The notes under the pieces are model-generated. The model was not told the origin of the DNA. It searched no databases and saw only the letters and a program-made list of their open reading frames with translations. Shown here piece by piece: positions 37,229 to 46,007 of a stretch of DNA of 64,000 bases; position 1 is the stretch's first letter; every line of letters begins with the position of its first letter. Made by a program: the position numbers and the translations under genes. Origin of the DNA: Sphingopyxis sp. H073 (lineage in GTDB: Bacteria > Pseudomonadota > Alphaproteobacteria > Sphingomonadales > Sphingomonadaceae); assembly GCF_001468395.1 (NCBI RefSeq), contig NZ_LNSG01000001.1, positions 186,001 through 250,000 on the forward strand. Direction: 5' to 3'.

Positions 37229-38341
37229 CTAGGGTTCGACGATGATCCCTGCCTTGGGATCGGCGCGACCCGACAGCATTTCCTTGTAAGCCTCCAGCGC
37301 GGCTTCTCCGCCGCTGCGCTTGTCGATCCGCGCCAGCCGCGGCGCGACCTCCATGAAGCCGACCCAAGCCTCGGCGACCTTCTGCCCGAATACCGCGCCG
37401 CCCCAGTCGGCGATCCGCTTCTGGCTGCGGCCGGGCGCGAAAAAGCCCTGCCGCTCGGGGCCGGGCAGGCCTTCGACATCGGCCTGCGCGTCCCAATGCG
37501 ACTTGCCGACGATGATCGACGCCTTGAGCTGCCCCCCGAAATGGCTGTGGACGCTGCGCGTCACCGCGCCATTGCCCGCCATATCGACGAGGGCCGAGGG
37601 CGCCCCGGCGCTCAGCGTCATGATCTGATCATAGCTGATGACGCGGTCGTAGATATTCTGCGCGGCCAGCGCGTCGACATTCGCAGCGCTGGTCAGGCCG
37701 ACGATCTCAGGCCGCGGCTCGGGCCGCTGCTTCAGCGAGAAGCCAAGCCCGATCGCGGTCTTGCTCGACGCGCTCGCGATCAGGATCTGCTCGGCGCCAT
37801 AATCGCCCTCATCCTCGAACTGGTCGGCGATCAGCCAGCCGGTCAGGAACAGCGGGCGGAAGACCGGCCAATAATCATGATCGGCGGCGCGATAGTCGTG
37901 CAGCGCCTCGATCCGCTGGTAATGATTGTAGATGGGCGGCAGCGTCGTGCGGCGCGGCGTTACGTCGGTAAAGCCGCCGAGGCCGACATTCCCGGCGGTC
38001 AGCACGGCCGTCTCGGCCATCGGGTAATAGCCGTAGAAGCGGTCGCCGGGCGCGACGCCCTCGGCCGCGCTTTCGGTCACCGTCGCGAACCCCCAGACGG
38101 GCAGCCGGCTGGGCTCGCCGCGCTCGGCGAAGAAATCCCAATAGCCCTGATCCCTCCCATTTTTATCTGGGCCGAACAGCCCCGCGGGCTTCCCGAACAC
38201 CGCATAGGTGATGTTGTTCGCGGTCATCGCATAGCTGTCGAGATGCACGCGGAGCTGCCCGGGCGCGAGCGGCGGCGAGGGGTCGTCGACCAGGCTGGCC
38301 TGCTTCACGTCGTCACGGTCGATGTCGATCGCCCAAGTCAT
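37229..38341 (-). CDS. DUF2855 family protein (MDR-like)
   Basis: A 370-residue protein recognisable as DUF2855. LAPGQLRVHLDSYAMTANNITYAVFG near the N-terminus resembles a GroES-like fold, and YGAEQILIASASSKTAIGLGFSLKQR and LVDMAGNGAVTRSVHSHFG resemble a Rossmann half. Some DUF2855 proteins sit near alcohol/quinone metabolism genes, but no activity is established. The reading as a medium-chain dehydrogenase relative is inferred. It is divergent from the DUF488 gene. Confidence 0.75.
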   Translation of the reverse strand: MTWAIDIDRDDVKQASLVDDPSPPLAPGQLRVHLDSYAMTANNITYAVFGKPAGLFGPDKNGRDQGYWDFFAERGEPSRLPVWGFATVTESAAEGVAPGDRFYGYYPMAETAVLTAGNVGLGGFTDVTPRRTTLPPIYNHYQRIEALHDYRAADHDYWPVFRPLFLTGWLIADQFEDEGDYGAEQILIASASSKTAIGLGFSLKQRPEPRPEIVGLTSAANVDALAAQNIYDRVISYDQIMTLSAGAPSALVDMAGNGAVTRSVHSHFGGQLKASIIVGKSHWDAQADVEGLPGPERQGFFAPGRSQKRIADWGGAVFGQKVAEAWVGFMEVAPRLARIDKRSGGEAALEAYKEMLSGRADPKAGIIVEP

Positions 38342-38397
38342 GTCCGGACCCCTCCGATATCTTGCCCGCAGCCGCGGGATCGCCGATAGTCTTGCAG

Positions 38398-38781
38398 ATG
38401 AAACAGCCAGTTACAATCGCGGTAAAGCGCATTCATGACGCGGTCGAGGCAGGCGACGGCGCGCGCTTCCTCGTCGACCGGCTCTGGCCGCGCGGCGTTT
38501 CGAAGGAAAAGGCCGCGCTTTCCGCTTGGCTGAAGCCGTTGTCGCCCAGCGATGGCTTGCGCAAACGCTATCATGGCGAGACCGCCGATTCGGACGAGGC
38601 CTGGGACGCCTTTCGCCTCGACTATTTCGCGGAGCTGGATGCGGGCGGCGAAGAGGTGAGGGCGGCGCTGTTCACGCTCGACGCCGCGGCGGATTCAGGA
38701 CCGGTGACCTTACTCTACGCCGCGAAGAGCGCCGAGCGGAACAATGCGCTGGCGCTGCGCGAATGGCTGGAGCGGCGCTAG
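38398..38781 (+). CDS. DUF488 family protein
   Basis: A 127-residue DUF488 protein: VTIAVKRIHDAVEAGDGARFLVDRLWPRGVSKEKAALSAWLKPLSPS at the N-terminus, and RKRYHGETADSDEAWDAFRLDYFAEL. VDRLWPRGVSK is the family hallmark. The function is unknown. Close proteins are short cytoplasmic proteins found widely in bacteria. Its end overlaps the convergent VIT gene by 4 bases. Confidence 0.8.
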   Translation: MKQPVTIAVKRIHDAVEAGDGARFLVDRLWPRGVSKEKAALSAWLKPLSPSDGLRKRYHGETADSDEAWDAFRLDYFAELDAGGEEVRAALFTLDAAADSGPVTLLYAAKSAERNNALALREWLERR

Positions 38782-39464
38782 GTGACCGCCCCGAACAGCG
38801 ACCCGATTGCGATCGTCATCACCATTGCCATCGCGCCCCAGAAGGTCACGCGCACGACCGGCCGCAGCATCGGCGCGTTGCCTGCCCACGCGCCGAGCGC
38901 GCCGAGGAGCGCCAGGAAGATCAGCGACGCCCCCGACACGGTCCATGGCAGCGAGCCGCCATGGTCGAAAAACACCGTCGCGAGCGGCAGCGCGGCGCCG
39001 ACCGAAAAGCTTGCGGCCGACGCGATCGCCGCCTGAATGGGCCGCGCCGCCGCCGCCTCCGTCAAGCCGAGTTCGTCGCGCAAATGGGTATCAAGTGCGT
39101 TGTGCGCGGTGAGCTGCACCGCGACCTGCTCGGCAAGCACGCGGTCGAGCCCGCGCTCCTCGTAGATTTGCGTCAGTTCCTCCAGTTCGAACTCGGGATC
39201 GTTCGCGAGGTGGAGCTTTTCGAGTTCGATGTCGGCCTTTTCCGCATCGCCCTGTGAGCTCACCGAGACATATTCGCCCGCTGCCATCGACATCGCGCCC
39301 GCGACAAGCCCCGCGGTGCCGGTGACGAGGATCGACGATTCGGAGGCACCCGCCGCGGCGACGCCCGCGATCAGGCTCGCGGTCGAAACAATCCCGTCAT
39401 TGGCGCCCAGAATCGCCGCGCGCAGCCAGCCGATTCGCGTAACGGCGTGTGTTTCCTCATGCAT
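38778..39464 (-). CDS. VIT1/CCC1-type iron/manganese transporter family protein
   Basis: A 228-residue membrane protein of the VIT family. IGWLRAAILGANDGIVSTASLIAGVAAAGASESSI and AGLVAGAMSMAAGEYVSVSSQGDAEKADIE are the diagnostic first and second regions. Paired helices follow, and the protein ends in a hydrophobic segment. In plants and yeast the family moves Fe2+ or Mn2+ out of the cytoplasm. Bacterial members are assumed to do similar export. It converges on the DUF488 gene. The start (39464) has GGGGAGCG upstream. Confidence 0.85.
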   Translation of the reverse strand: MHEETHAVTRIGWLRAAILGANDGIVSTASLIAGVAAAGASESSILVTGTAGLVAGAMSMAAGEYVSVSSQGDAEKADIELEKLHLANDPEFELEELTQIYEERGLDRVLAEQVAVQLTAHNALDTHLRDELGLTEAAAARPIQAAIASAASFSVGAALPLATVFFDHGGSLPWTVSGASLIFLALLGALGAWAGNAPMLRPVVRVTFWGAMAMVMTIAIGSLFGAVT

Positions 39465-39501
39465 CGTGGCGCTCCCCGTTGCGAACGGCGCGCCATCAGG
39501 G

Positions 39502-39966
39502 TCAGCGGGCGCGCTCGGACTTGAGCCCTGCTGCCGCGATCCCGGCGGCGGCGCAAGCCGCATCGTCGGCGGGCGCTTCGCCCGATGCGCCGACCCCGCC
39601 GAGCCGCGTGCGCCCGTCGGCGCTGAACACCGGCACGCCGCCCGGAACGGTGACGACATGGGGGGCATGGGCAAAGCCCGGCGTGCCCTTGGCGGCTTCC
39701 TCCATTCCGCTCGTTGCAAAGCCCCACGCTGCGACCGCGCGCGCCTTTTCGAGCGAGAAGTCCATCATCCCGAACGCGTTGCCGTCCATCCGCCATGTCG
39801 CGACGGGATGGCCGCCAAGATCGACGACCGCGATCGCATGGCTCTGTCCCTTCGCACGCGCGTGCGCGGCGCAGCCCTTGACGATCGCGTCGGCCTGTTC
39901 GGCGCTCAGCATCTGCGCGCTTGCCGGTGTCGCCGCGAGCAGAACTGCGGCCGCAACTATCCTCAT
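39502..39966 (-). CDS. GlcG/HbpS-type haem-binding-like protein (exported)
   Basis: A 154-residue protein with signal peptide MRIVAAAVLLAATPASA. The GlcG/HbpS domain follows: HAIAVVDLGGHPVATWRMDG and SLEKARAVAAWGFATSGMEEA, then GVPVFSADGRTRLGGVGASGEAPADDAACA. HbpS relatives bind haem or degrade haem products, while GlcG is of unknown role. Here activity is inferred only from the fold. It sits between the SMP-30 gene and the VIT transporter gene on the same strand. Confidence 0.8.
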   Translation of the reverse strand: MRIVAAAVLLAATPASAQMLSAEQADAIVKGCAAHARAKGQSHAIAVVDLGGHPVATWRMDGNAFGMMDFSLEKARAVAAWGFATSGMEEAAKGTPGFAHAPHVVTVPGGVPVFSADGRTRLGGVGASGEAPADDAACAAAGIAAAGLKSERAR

Positions 39967-39987
39967 TTTCGCCTCCCGGCAAAATCC

Positions 39988-40908
39988 CTAGTGCTGGAGC
40001 TTCAACCCCGGACGCTTCCACCGCGTCTTCACTAGCCGGCCAGACCCCGACAGGCTGAGATAGGCGTCCTGCATATCGGCTCCACCGAAGGCGATGTTGG
40101 TCGTGAAAATGTCGTCGGTCTCGACAAATTCGACGAGCGCGCCATCGGGGCCGACGACCGATATCCCGCACTCGCCGATCGTCGCGACGCAGATATTGCC
40201 GTTCGCTTCCATCGCGAGGCTGTCGAAGAATTTATAGCCCGCGGGGCGATAGAGCGGGATGCCCGGGCCGCCCGGCCCCGCGGCATCATCGACCTTGCCG
40301 GGGGCGATAATGTTGAACTGCGTCAGCCGGCAGGTGTAGGTCTCTGCCGCATAGAGTTTGGTTCCGTCGGGCGAGATCCCGATGCCGTTCGGATTATAGC
40401 TCGGGAAGATCACTTCCTCGATGAAGCTGCCGTCGGCCTTGGCATAGAAGATGCCGACGATGTCGTGGCAGCGCTTCGCATAGTCGACCTTGCCATGGTC
40501 GGTGAACCAGAAGCCGCCGTGTGCATCGAACATGATGTCGTTCGGGCCGCGCAGCACGACGCCATGGTCGCCGGTCTGATACAGCACCTCGACGGCTCCG
40601 GTCTCGATGTCGATCCGTTCGATCCGTCCGCCCGAATAGTCGTCGGCGATCCCGTGCGGCGCCAGATAGCCGTTCGATTCGACATAATTGAAGCCGCCGT
40701 TGTTGCAGCAGTAAAGCTTGCCGTCGGGGCCGATCGCGAGGCCGTTGGGGCCGCCGCCGGGGGTCGCGATGATCTCTTTCCGTCCGCCCGGCCAGCAACG
40801 CGTGATCCGCCCGGGGGCGATCTCGGTCACAATGACGCTGCCATCGTCCATCACGACCGGCCCCTCGGGGAAGCGCAATCCGTCGGCGATCAGTTCAAAC
40901 TCGGCCAT
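39988..40908 (-). CDS. SMP-30/gluconolactonase family protein
   Basis: A 306-residue six-bladed propeller of the SMP-30/LRE family. Characteristic stretches are LRFPEGPVVMDDGSVIVTEI (the Glu metal ligand), GPNGLAIGPDGKLYCCNNGG, GVVLRGPNDIMFDAHGGFWFTDHGK and NPNGIGISPDGTKLYAAETYT. These supply the Glu, Asn and Asp calcium ligands. The family hydrolyses lactones such as gluconolactone, and the substrate here is unknown. It is the upstream gene of a small minus-strand run with the GlcG-like gene. Confidence 0.85.
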   Translation of the reverse strand: MAEFELIADGLRFPEGPVVMDDGSVIVTEIAPGRITRCWPGGRKEIIATPGGGPNGLAIGPDGKLYCCNNGGFNYVESNGYLAPHGIADDYSGGRIERIDIETGAVEVLYQTGDHGVVLRGPNDIMFDAHGGFWFTDHGKVDYAKRCHDIVGIFYAKADGSFIEEVIFPSYNPNGIGISPDGTKLYAAETYTCRLTQFNIIAPGKVDDAAGPGGPGIPLYRPAGYKFFDSLAMEANGNICVATIGECGISVVGPDGALVEFVETDDIFTTNIAFGGADMQDAYLSLSGSGRLVKTRWKRPGLKLQH

Positions 40909-40968
40909 CCTCGTCTCCCTCTTTGCTTATTGTCGCGGGGTCCGGGTCGTTCGCTGCTGCTTCCTTTT

Positions 40969-41045
40969 CGTCACCCCGGACTTGATCCGGGGTCCATCCG
41001 GGCCTCGGCGGGCGGAATGGATGCCGGATCAAGTCCGGCATGACG
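40969..41045. repeat. Paired palindromic intergenic repeat, family A
   Basis: CGTCACCCCGGACTTGATCC opens and a mirrored GGATCAAGTCCGGCATGACG closes the element, nearly identical to the copy at 8465. It lies between divergent genes, so it is probably a passive repeat and not a terminator. Confidence 0.85.
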
Positions 41046-41102
41046 ACTCGAGCGGCAGCGTCTCTCCTTGCTCTCGCGCGTTTCCTATGCTTTGCGCCCA
41101 TC

Positions 41103-41702
41103 ATGCCCGTTCGCACGCTCTTCGCCACCAATTTTTACGAGGCCGATATCGGCACCCCCGACCTGCTCGCAGAGCTGGAGGATAGCTGCCGCCTGTTCGC
41201 CGAGGAGGATGGCGCGGGCCGCGCGTGGAGCCGCGAGCATGGCTACAAAGGCTATACCAGCTACGCGAGCCTCGGCGACCTGCCCGAACGCGACCCGGCT
41301 TTCCACGACCTCAAGAAGCTGCTCGACAAGGAGGTCAAGGCCTTCGCCAAGGCCTGTCATTTCGACCTCGCGAAACCGCTCAAGCTCGACAGCCTGTGGG
41401 TCAATGTCCTGAAGTCCGGCGGCACCCACAGCGGCCACATCCATCCGCACAGCATCGTGTCGGGTACCTTCTATGTCGCCGTCCCGCCGGGATCGGGCGC
41501 GCTGAAACTCGAAGACCCGCGCCTGCCGATGCTGATGGCCGCGCCGGGCCGCACCGACGACGCGCCCGAGCATCAGCGTCCCTTCATCTACGCCGAACCC
41601 GCCGCGGGCCGCGTCTTCCTGTGGGAAAGCTGGCTGCGGCACGAGGTGATGCCCAATGCCGCCAAGAAGGATCGCATCAGCATCAGCTTTAACTATCGCT
41701 GA
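41103..41702 (+). CDS. TIGR02466-like putative 2OG-Fe(II) oxygenase
   Basis: A 199-residue protein beginning MPVRTLFATNFYEADIG. The iron site is suggested by WVNVLKSGGTHSGHIHPHSIVSGTFYV (several His, one with spacing for HxH/HxD) and LWESWLRHEVMPNAAKKDRISISFNYR, whose His and Arg would complete the 2OG site. This arrangement is found in the TIGR02466 protein family. The target is unknown. The upstream open frame from 41040 begins inside the repeat and is rejected as a start. Confidence 0.7.
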   Translation: MPVRTLFATNFYEADIGTPDLLAELEDSCRLFAEEDGAGRAWSREHGYKGYTSYASLGDLPERDPAFHDLKKLLDKEVKAFAKACHFDLAKPLKLDSLWVNVLKSGGTHSGHIHPHSIVSGTFYVAVPPGSGALKLEDPRLPMLMAAPGRTDDAPEHQRPFIYAEPAAGRVFLWESWLRHEVMPNAAKKDRISISFNYR

Positions 41703-41721
41703 GCGCGCCTATATCGCTCTT

Positions 41722-41803
41722 CGTCATTGCGAGGAGCGAAGCGACGCGGCAATCCAGCGGTGCGTGAACCGCTCTGGATTGCTTCGCTTCGCTCGCAATG
41801 ACG
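41722..41803. repeat. Paired palindromic intergenic repeat, family B
   Basis: CGTCATTGCGAGGAGCGAAG is mirrored by CTTCGCTCGCAATGACG, with CAATCCAG and CTGGATTG as inner arms. It is almost the same as the element at 28316. It lies between two genes on the plus strand. Confidence 0.9.
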
Positions 41804-41825
41804 AAGCTCTAGAAGGAAATCCCCC

Positions 41826-43259
41826 ATGACCGCGATCTACGACGCCGACCTCCAGCTCTTCATCAACGGCGCCTGGCGGAGCGGCGAGGGGCGCGACGAG
41901 CGACCGGTGTTCAATCCCGCGACTGCGGGCACGATCGCCGAACTGCCGGTCGCGACCGCGGCCGATCTCGACGAAGCGCTCGCCGCTGCGGAGCGCGGGT
42001 GGCCCGCATGGCGCGCCAAGACCGCCGACGAGCGCGCCGCGCTGATGCACAAGGCCGCAGGGCTGATCCGCGAGCGCGTCGAGCATATCGCCACTCTGCT
42101 CACCCTCGAACAGGGCAAGCCGATCGCCGAGGCGCGCGGCGAGGTGCTGTCGGCTGCGGGGCTGTTCGCCTATTTCGCCGAGCAGGGCAAACGCATCGAG
42201 GGCCGCGTCCTCCAGCGTCCGCTCGGCCAGCGCGCGATGGTCACCAAACATCCGGTCGGCCCGGTCGCGGGCTTCAGCCCGTGGAACTTCCCGGTCAATC
42301 TGATGGTCAAGAAGATCGCCCCCGCGCTCGCCGCGGGCTGCGTCGTGATCGCGAAAGCGCCTGAGGAAACCCCCGGCTGCACCAGCGCGATCATGCGCTG
42401 CATCGCCGACGCCGGCATCCCCGGCGACGTCGTGCAACTCGTCTATGGCGACCCCGACATGATCAGCCGCCACCTGCTCGCCAGCCCGGTGATCCGCAAG
42501 GTCAGCTTCACCGGCTCGACCGCGGTCGGCAAGCACCTGATGCGTCTCGCCGCCGACGGCGTGAAGCGCATCACGATGGAGCTTGGCGGTCATGCCCCGG
42601 TGCTGATTTTCGACGACTGCGACCTCGAGAGCACGCTCGACAAGGTCGTGTGGCAGAAGTTCCGCAACGCCGGACAGGTCTGCATCTCGCCGACGCGTTT
42701 CTATGTCCAGCAGGGCATCTACGACGCCTTTGTGAAGGGCTTTGCCGAGCGCACGGCGAAGGTGAAGATCGGCAGCGGCCTTGATGCCGATACGCAGATG
42801 GGTCCGCTCGCCAACGCCCGCCGTATCCCGGCGTTGGAGGCTTTGGTCGCCGACGCCAAGGCCAAGGGCGCGCGCGTGATCGCGGGCGGCGAGGCGACGG
42901 GCAACGGCTATTTCTTCCAGCCGACCGCGATCGCCGATGTGCCGATCGACGCCGCGGCGATGAACAACGAACCCTTCGGCCCGATGGCGCTGATCCGCCC
43001 GTTCGGCACCGAGGAGGAAGCGCTCGAACAGGCGAACCGGCTGCCCTACGGCCTCGCGGCCTTTGCCTTCACCGAGAACGGCCGCCGCATCAACCGCATC
43101 GTCGACACCATCGAAAGCGGCATGGTCGGGGTGAACAGCTTCGTCATCTCGACGCTCGACATGCCGTTCGGCGGGATCAAGGAATCGGGTTTCGGCAGCG
43201 AAAGCGGACCCGAGGGGCTCGACGGCTATCTCGTGACCAAGGCGGTGCACATTTATTGA
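41826..43259 (+). CDS. gabD: NAD-dependent aldehyde dehydrogenase (succinate-semialdehyde-type)
   Basis: A 477-residue aldehyde dehydrogenase. The catalytic Glu is in KRITMELGGHAPV and the catalytic Cys in NAGQVCISPTRFYV. VAGFSPWNFPVNLMVKKIAPALAAG and SFTGSTAVGKHLM mark the NAD(P) site. MPFGGIKESGFGSESGPEGL is typical of the GabD/succinate-semialdehyde dehydrogenase group. Exact specificity cannot be fixed by sequence, so the symbol is provisional. It is a single gene flanked by repeats on both sides. Confidence 0.85.
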   Translation: MTAIYDADLQLFINGAWRSGEGRDERPVFNPATAGTIAELPVATAADLDEALAAAERGWPAWRAKTADERAALMHKAAGLIRERVEHIATLLTLEQGKPIAEARGEVLSAAGLFAYFAEQGKRIEGRVLQRPLGQRAMVTKHPVGPVAGFSPWNFPVNLMVKKIAPALAAGCVVIAKAPEETPGCTSAIMRCIADAGIPGDVVQLVYGDPDMISRHLLASPVIRKVSFTGSTAVGKHLMRLAADGVKRITMELGGHAPVLIFDDCDLESTLDKVVWQKFRNAGQVCISPTRFYVQQGIYDAFVKGFAERTAKVKIGSGLDADTQMGPLANARRIPALEALVADAKAKGARVIAGGEATGNGYFFQPTAIADVPIDAAAMNNEPFGPMALIRPFGTEEEALEQANRLPYGLAAFAFTENGRRINRIVDTIESGMVGVNSFVISTLDMPFGGIKESGFGSESGPEGLDGYLVTKAVHIY

Positions 43260-43276
43260 TACGTCAATAATTTGGT

Positions 43277-43360
43277 GTGCCCCCGCGAAGGCGGGGGCCC
43301 ATCACCTGCCGGTGCCAATTCGAGCCCACCGGAGATGGGTCCCCGCCTTCGCGGGGACGC
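43277..43360. repeat. Paired palindromic intergenic repeat, family C
   Basis: GTGCCCCCGCGAAGGCGGGG on the left and GTCCCCGCCTTCGCGGGGAC on the right. Each holds a hairpin, and the two are inverted with respect to each other. It lies between convergent gabD and the SDR gene and could terminate both. Confidence 0.85.
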
Positions 43361-43366
43361 GATTGC

Positions 43367-44128
43367 TCAATCCCGCTCCAACGCCACAAAATCGCGCCCC
43401 AGCGGGGCGAGGTGCGCGCCGCCGTCGACGAAGATCGTCTGTCCCGTCACCGCCTCGGCGCGCGCCAGATAAACGACGGCATCGGCAACCTGCGCCGGCG
43501 TTGGCAGCGCGCCGAGCGGCATGCGCTTCGCCAGCCGCCCGACCTGCGCCGCCGAATAATCCTCGGTCGCCATCGTCAGCCCCGGCGCGACGGCGTTGAC
43601 CCGCGCGCGGCCGCCGAATGCGACGGCCAGCGTCGCGGTCGCCTGCCACAGCGCCGATTTCGACAGGCTGTACGCTATCTGGTCGGGCACCGGGTGGACG
43701 ACGCGTTGATCGACGATATTGACGATTGCGGGTCGCTTGCCCTCGCTCGCCGCAACCAGCGCCTTTGTCAGCATCACCGGCGCAGACAAATTGACCTGCA
43801 TCATCTTGGCCAACGCCGCGGCCGACAGGTCGGTCCACTCGCCCTCGGCGAACAGCGCGGCATTGTTGACGAGCAGGTCGGGCGCGCGGCCGAACTTGTC
43901 GATTACCGCCGGGACCAGCGCGTCAACCGCCGCCGGATCGGCCAGATCGGCGGCAAAACGGTGACTCACCGCCGCCGTCTCGGCCAGCGCCTCGGCCAGC
44001 ACCGGATCGGCCTCGCCCGGGCTGCGCTTGTGGATCGCCAGCGCATAGCCCTCGCGCGCCAGCCGCGCCGAAATCGCGGCGCCGACGCGGTGGAGCCCGC
44101 CCGTGACGAGAGCGAGCTTCTGCGTCAC
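43367..44128 (-). CDS. SDR family protein, likely pteridine/dihydrofolate reductase (FolM-like)
   Basis: A 253-residue short-chain dehydrogenase. The nucleotide motif is LALVTGGLHRVGAAISARLA, with Arg after GGLH suggesting NADPH, as in pteridine reductases. NNAALFAEGEWTDL follows, then the active-site NIVDQRVVHPVPDQIAYSLSKSAL (YxxxK) and FVDGGAHLAPLG. The GxHRxG loop and Asp in the active-site region resemble FolM/PTR1. It overlaps folB by 4 bases, which supports a pterin role: making tetrahydropterin or dihydrofolate. FolM-like is the best reading, but other SDR functions remain possible. Confidence 0.8.
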   Translation of the reverse strand: MTQKLALVTGGLHRVGAAISARLAREGYALAIHKRSPGEADPVLAEALAETAAVSHRFAADLADPAAVDALVPAVIDKFGRAPDLLVNNAALFAEGEWTDLSAAALAKMMQVNLSAPVMLTKALVAASEGKRPAIVNIVDQRVVHPVPDQIAYSLSKSALWQATATLAVAFGGRARVNAVAPGLTMATEDYSAAQVGRLAKRMPLGALPTPAQVADAVVYLARAEAVTGQTIFVDGGAHLAPLGRDFVALERD

Positions 44129-44496
44129 TTGCGGCTCCGCCGCATCGTGATGCCGATCTGCTCGCCTTCCTCGGCGATCGCGAGTTTGACGATCTTGACC
44201 TCGACCTCCTCGACCTTTTCGTCCTGCAGGAACAGCGTGTCGATGATATGGTCGGCGACGCTTTCGATCAGCACGAAATGCACGTCCTTCGGAATGCCCT
44301 CGGTCGCCGCGAATTTCAGGTGCATGTAATTTTTCGAGCGGCTGAGCGGTGTGGTCGGGTCATAATGATCGGCCATCGCCAGCTTTGCGCGCACCGAGAT
44401 GCGCAGCGGCTGCGGCAGGTGCGTTTCTTCGGAATAGATGCCGGTCAAAACGTCGACGGTCAGGCCGTCCACCTCCAGCCACAATGTATCGGTCAC
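44125..44496 (-). CDS. folB: Dihydroneopterin aldolase
   Basis: A 123-residue enzyme of folate synthesis making 6-hydroxymethyl-dihydropterin from dihydroneopterin (it may act as FolX-type epimerase/aldolase instead). VDGLTVDVLTGIYSEETHLPQPLRISVRAKL holds the substrate Glu and the T-fold pattern, and VLIESVADHIIDTLFLQDE carries the active-site region. The length is normal for the family. It overlaps the SDR gene by 4 bases, so the two are co-translated. Confidence 0.85.
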   Translation of the reverse strand: MTDTLWLEVDGLTVDVLTGIYSEETHLPQPLRISVRAKLAMADHYDPTTPLSRSKNYMHLKFAATEGIPKDVHFVLIESVADHIIDTLFLQDEKVEEVEVKIVKLAIAEEGEQIGITMRRSRK

Positions 44497-44586
44497 AAGA
44501 AATTCCTGTTCGGCGGGACCGACATTCGGCTTTGCATCGCCGCGCAGCGCCCCTAAAGCGCCGCCGCATTAGCGAAAGGGTGCGCG

Positions 44587-45090
44587 TTGGTCGAGTTACT
44601 TCCATTGTCCGGTATCGAGCCGCAGGCGGTCGAGCATCTGCTCGACCTCGCTTTCGGACCGGATCGTTTTGGACGAACCGCCTACCGTATCCGTCAGGGC
44701 ATGGATGCGGTTCCGGCCTTGAGCTTCGCGGCGGTCGAGGGTGGCGCGCTGATCGGCACGATCCAGTGCTGGCCGGTCGCGCATCATGCGCCGGACGGCG
44801 GTGCGACGCCGCTGGTGATGGTCGGCCCCGTCGCGGTGCGTCCCGACGTCCAGCGCGGCGGGCATGGCCGCCTCCTGATGGCGCATATGCTTGAGGCCGC
44901 TCAGACGGAGGCCGACAGCGCGCTGATGATGATCGGCGATCCCGAATATTACGGCCGCTTCTTCGGTTTCACCGCCGACGCGACCGGCAATTGGGATTTG
45001 CCCGGCCCCTATGAGAAACGCCGACTGCTTGCGCGGGCAGTGAATGGGCATGGCTTGCCGACCGGTGCGGGGATGATCGGGCCGCGCTAG
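44587..45090 (+). CDS. GNAT family N-acetyltransferase
   Basis: A 167-residue acetyltransferase. LSFAAVEGGALIGTIQCWPVA and LVMVGPVAVRPDVQRGGHGRLLMAHML carry the acetyl-CoA motif QRGGHG. MMIGDPEYYGRFFGFTADA is the terminal strand-helix, and such proteins often form a YhbS-like group. A TTG start at 44587 has a GAAAGGG ribosome site. No ATG fits. The acceptor is unknown. Confidence 0.8.
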   Translation: MVELLPLSGIEPQAVEHLLDLAFGPDRFGRTAYRIRQGMDAVPALSFAAVEGGALIGTIQCWPVAHHAPDGGATPLVMVGPVAVRPDVQRGGHGRLLMAHMLEAAQTEADSALMMIGDPEYYGRFFGFTADATGNWDLPGPYEKRRLLARAVNGHGLPTGAGMIGPR

Positions 45091-45167
45091 ACAGAAAATC
45101 GCTGTCCTACATTATCCGGCGGGCATAGCCTTCCGGAATGCCGGTCGCCCGCCCTTCCGAATGTCGC

Positions 45168-45350
45168 TTTGCGCGTGAAGTTACGCAGATTTCTGCGGTC
45201 TCCCGGAAAGACTCCCGATCGCTCGTCCCTCTCTCCAGACCCAGTCTTCGTCATCCCGGACTTGATCCGGGATCCATCTGGCGGACGTGCCGTCGACCCA
45301 CGCCTTCAGTGCAAATCGCGAGTGAAGTTGCGCAGTTTTCCGCCAATCTC
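45168..45350. repeat. Imperfect direct repeat flanking a family A element
   Basis: TTTGCGCGTGAAGTTACGCA (from 45168) recurs as AAATCGCGAGTGAAGTTGCG (from 45313), the two being about 36 bp long and diverged. Between them is a single, unpaired family A element (45249-45277, CGTCATCCCGGACTTGATCC). This occupies most of the 332-base gap between two plus-strand genes, in which I see no gene. Confidence 0.55.
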
Positions 45351-45422
45351 CATCATCGCCCATTTCACGCGACCCGGCGCGGGGTCTCTTTACTTGCGCC
45401 CCCACATTCCTATGTCGGACGC

Positions 45423-46007
45423 ATGGTCACTCCCGCACCCTCGCTTCCCAAGGACTTCGCCCAACTCTCGCTGACCGAGGTGGCCGAGCTACTCGCAGCG
45501 CGCAAACTGCCGCCGGTCGAAAGCTGGCATCCCGAGCGCGAAGGCGACAGCGCGATGGAGATTCGCGCCGACGGCAGCTGGTTTCACGAAGGCGGGCGCA
45601 TCAATCGCCCGGCGATGGTCAAACTCTTCTCGACGATCCTCCGCCGCGAGTCCGACGGCGGCCACGTCCTCGTCACCCCGGCCGAGAAGCTGTCGATCGC
45701 GGTCGAAGACATGCCCTTCCGCGCGGTCGAAATGAAGAGCGAAGGGACGGGCGAAGCCCGCAAGCTCGTCTTCCGCCTCGACACCGACGACCTCGTCATG
45801 GCGGGCCCCGATCACCCGCTTCGCTTCGGCAGTGACGCCGACAATCCCGATCCGCGGCTCCACGTTCGCGGCGCCATCGGCAACGGTCTCGAAGCCCGTA
45901 TCGACCGCGCGCTCTATTACGAGATCGTCGAGTTGGCGCTCGCCGAGAGCGCCGAGCCACTTGCAATCTGGTCGAACGGCGCCCGCTTCCCGCTGGTGGA
46001 CGCCTGA
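45423..46007 (+). CDS. DUF1285 domain protein
   Basis: A 194-residue DUF1285 protein. LPPVESWHPEREGDSAMEIRADGSWFHEGGRINRPAMVKLFSTILRR is the family signature, followed by LSIAVEDMPFRAVEM and IDRALYYEIVELALAE. The function of DUF1285 is unknown. It overlaps the nudix gene start by one base (TGATG), so the DUF1285, nudix and cca genes form one operon. The ATG at 45423 gives the usual family N-terminus. Upstream open frame is repeat. Confidence 0.85.
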   Translation: MVTPAPSLPKDFAQLSLTEVAELLAARKLPPVESWHPEREGDSAMEIRADGSWFHEGGRINRPAMVKLFSTILRRESDGGHVLVTPAEKLSIAVEDMPFRAVEMKSEGTGEARKLVFRLDTDDLVMAGPDHPLRFGSDADNPDPRLHVRGAIGNGLEARIDRALYYEIVELALAESAEPLAIWSNGARFPLVDA

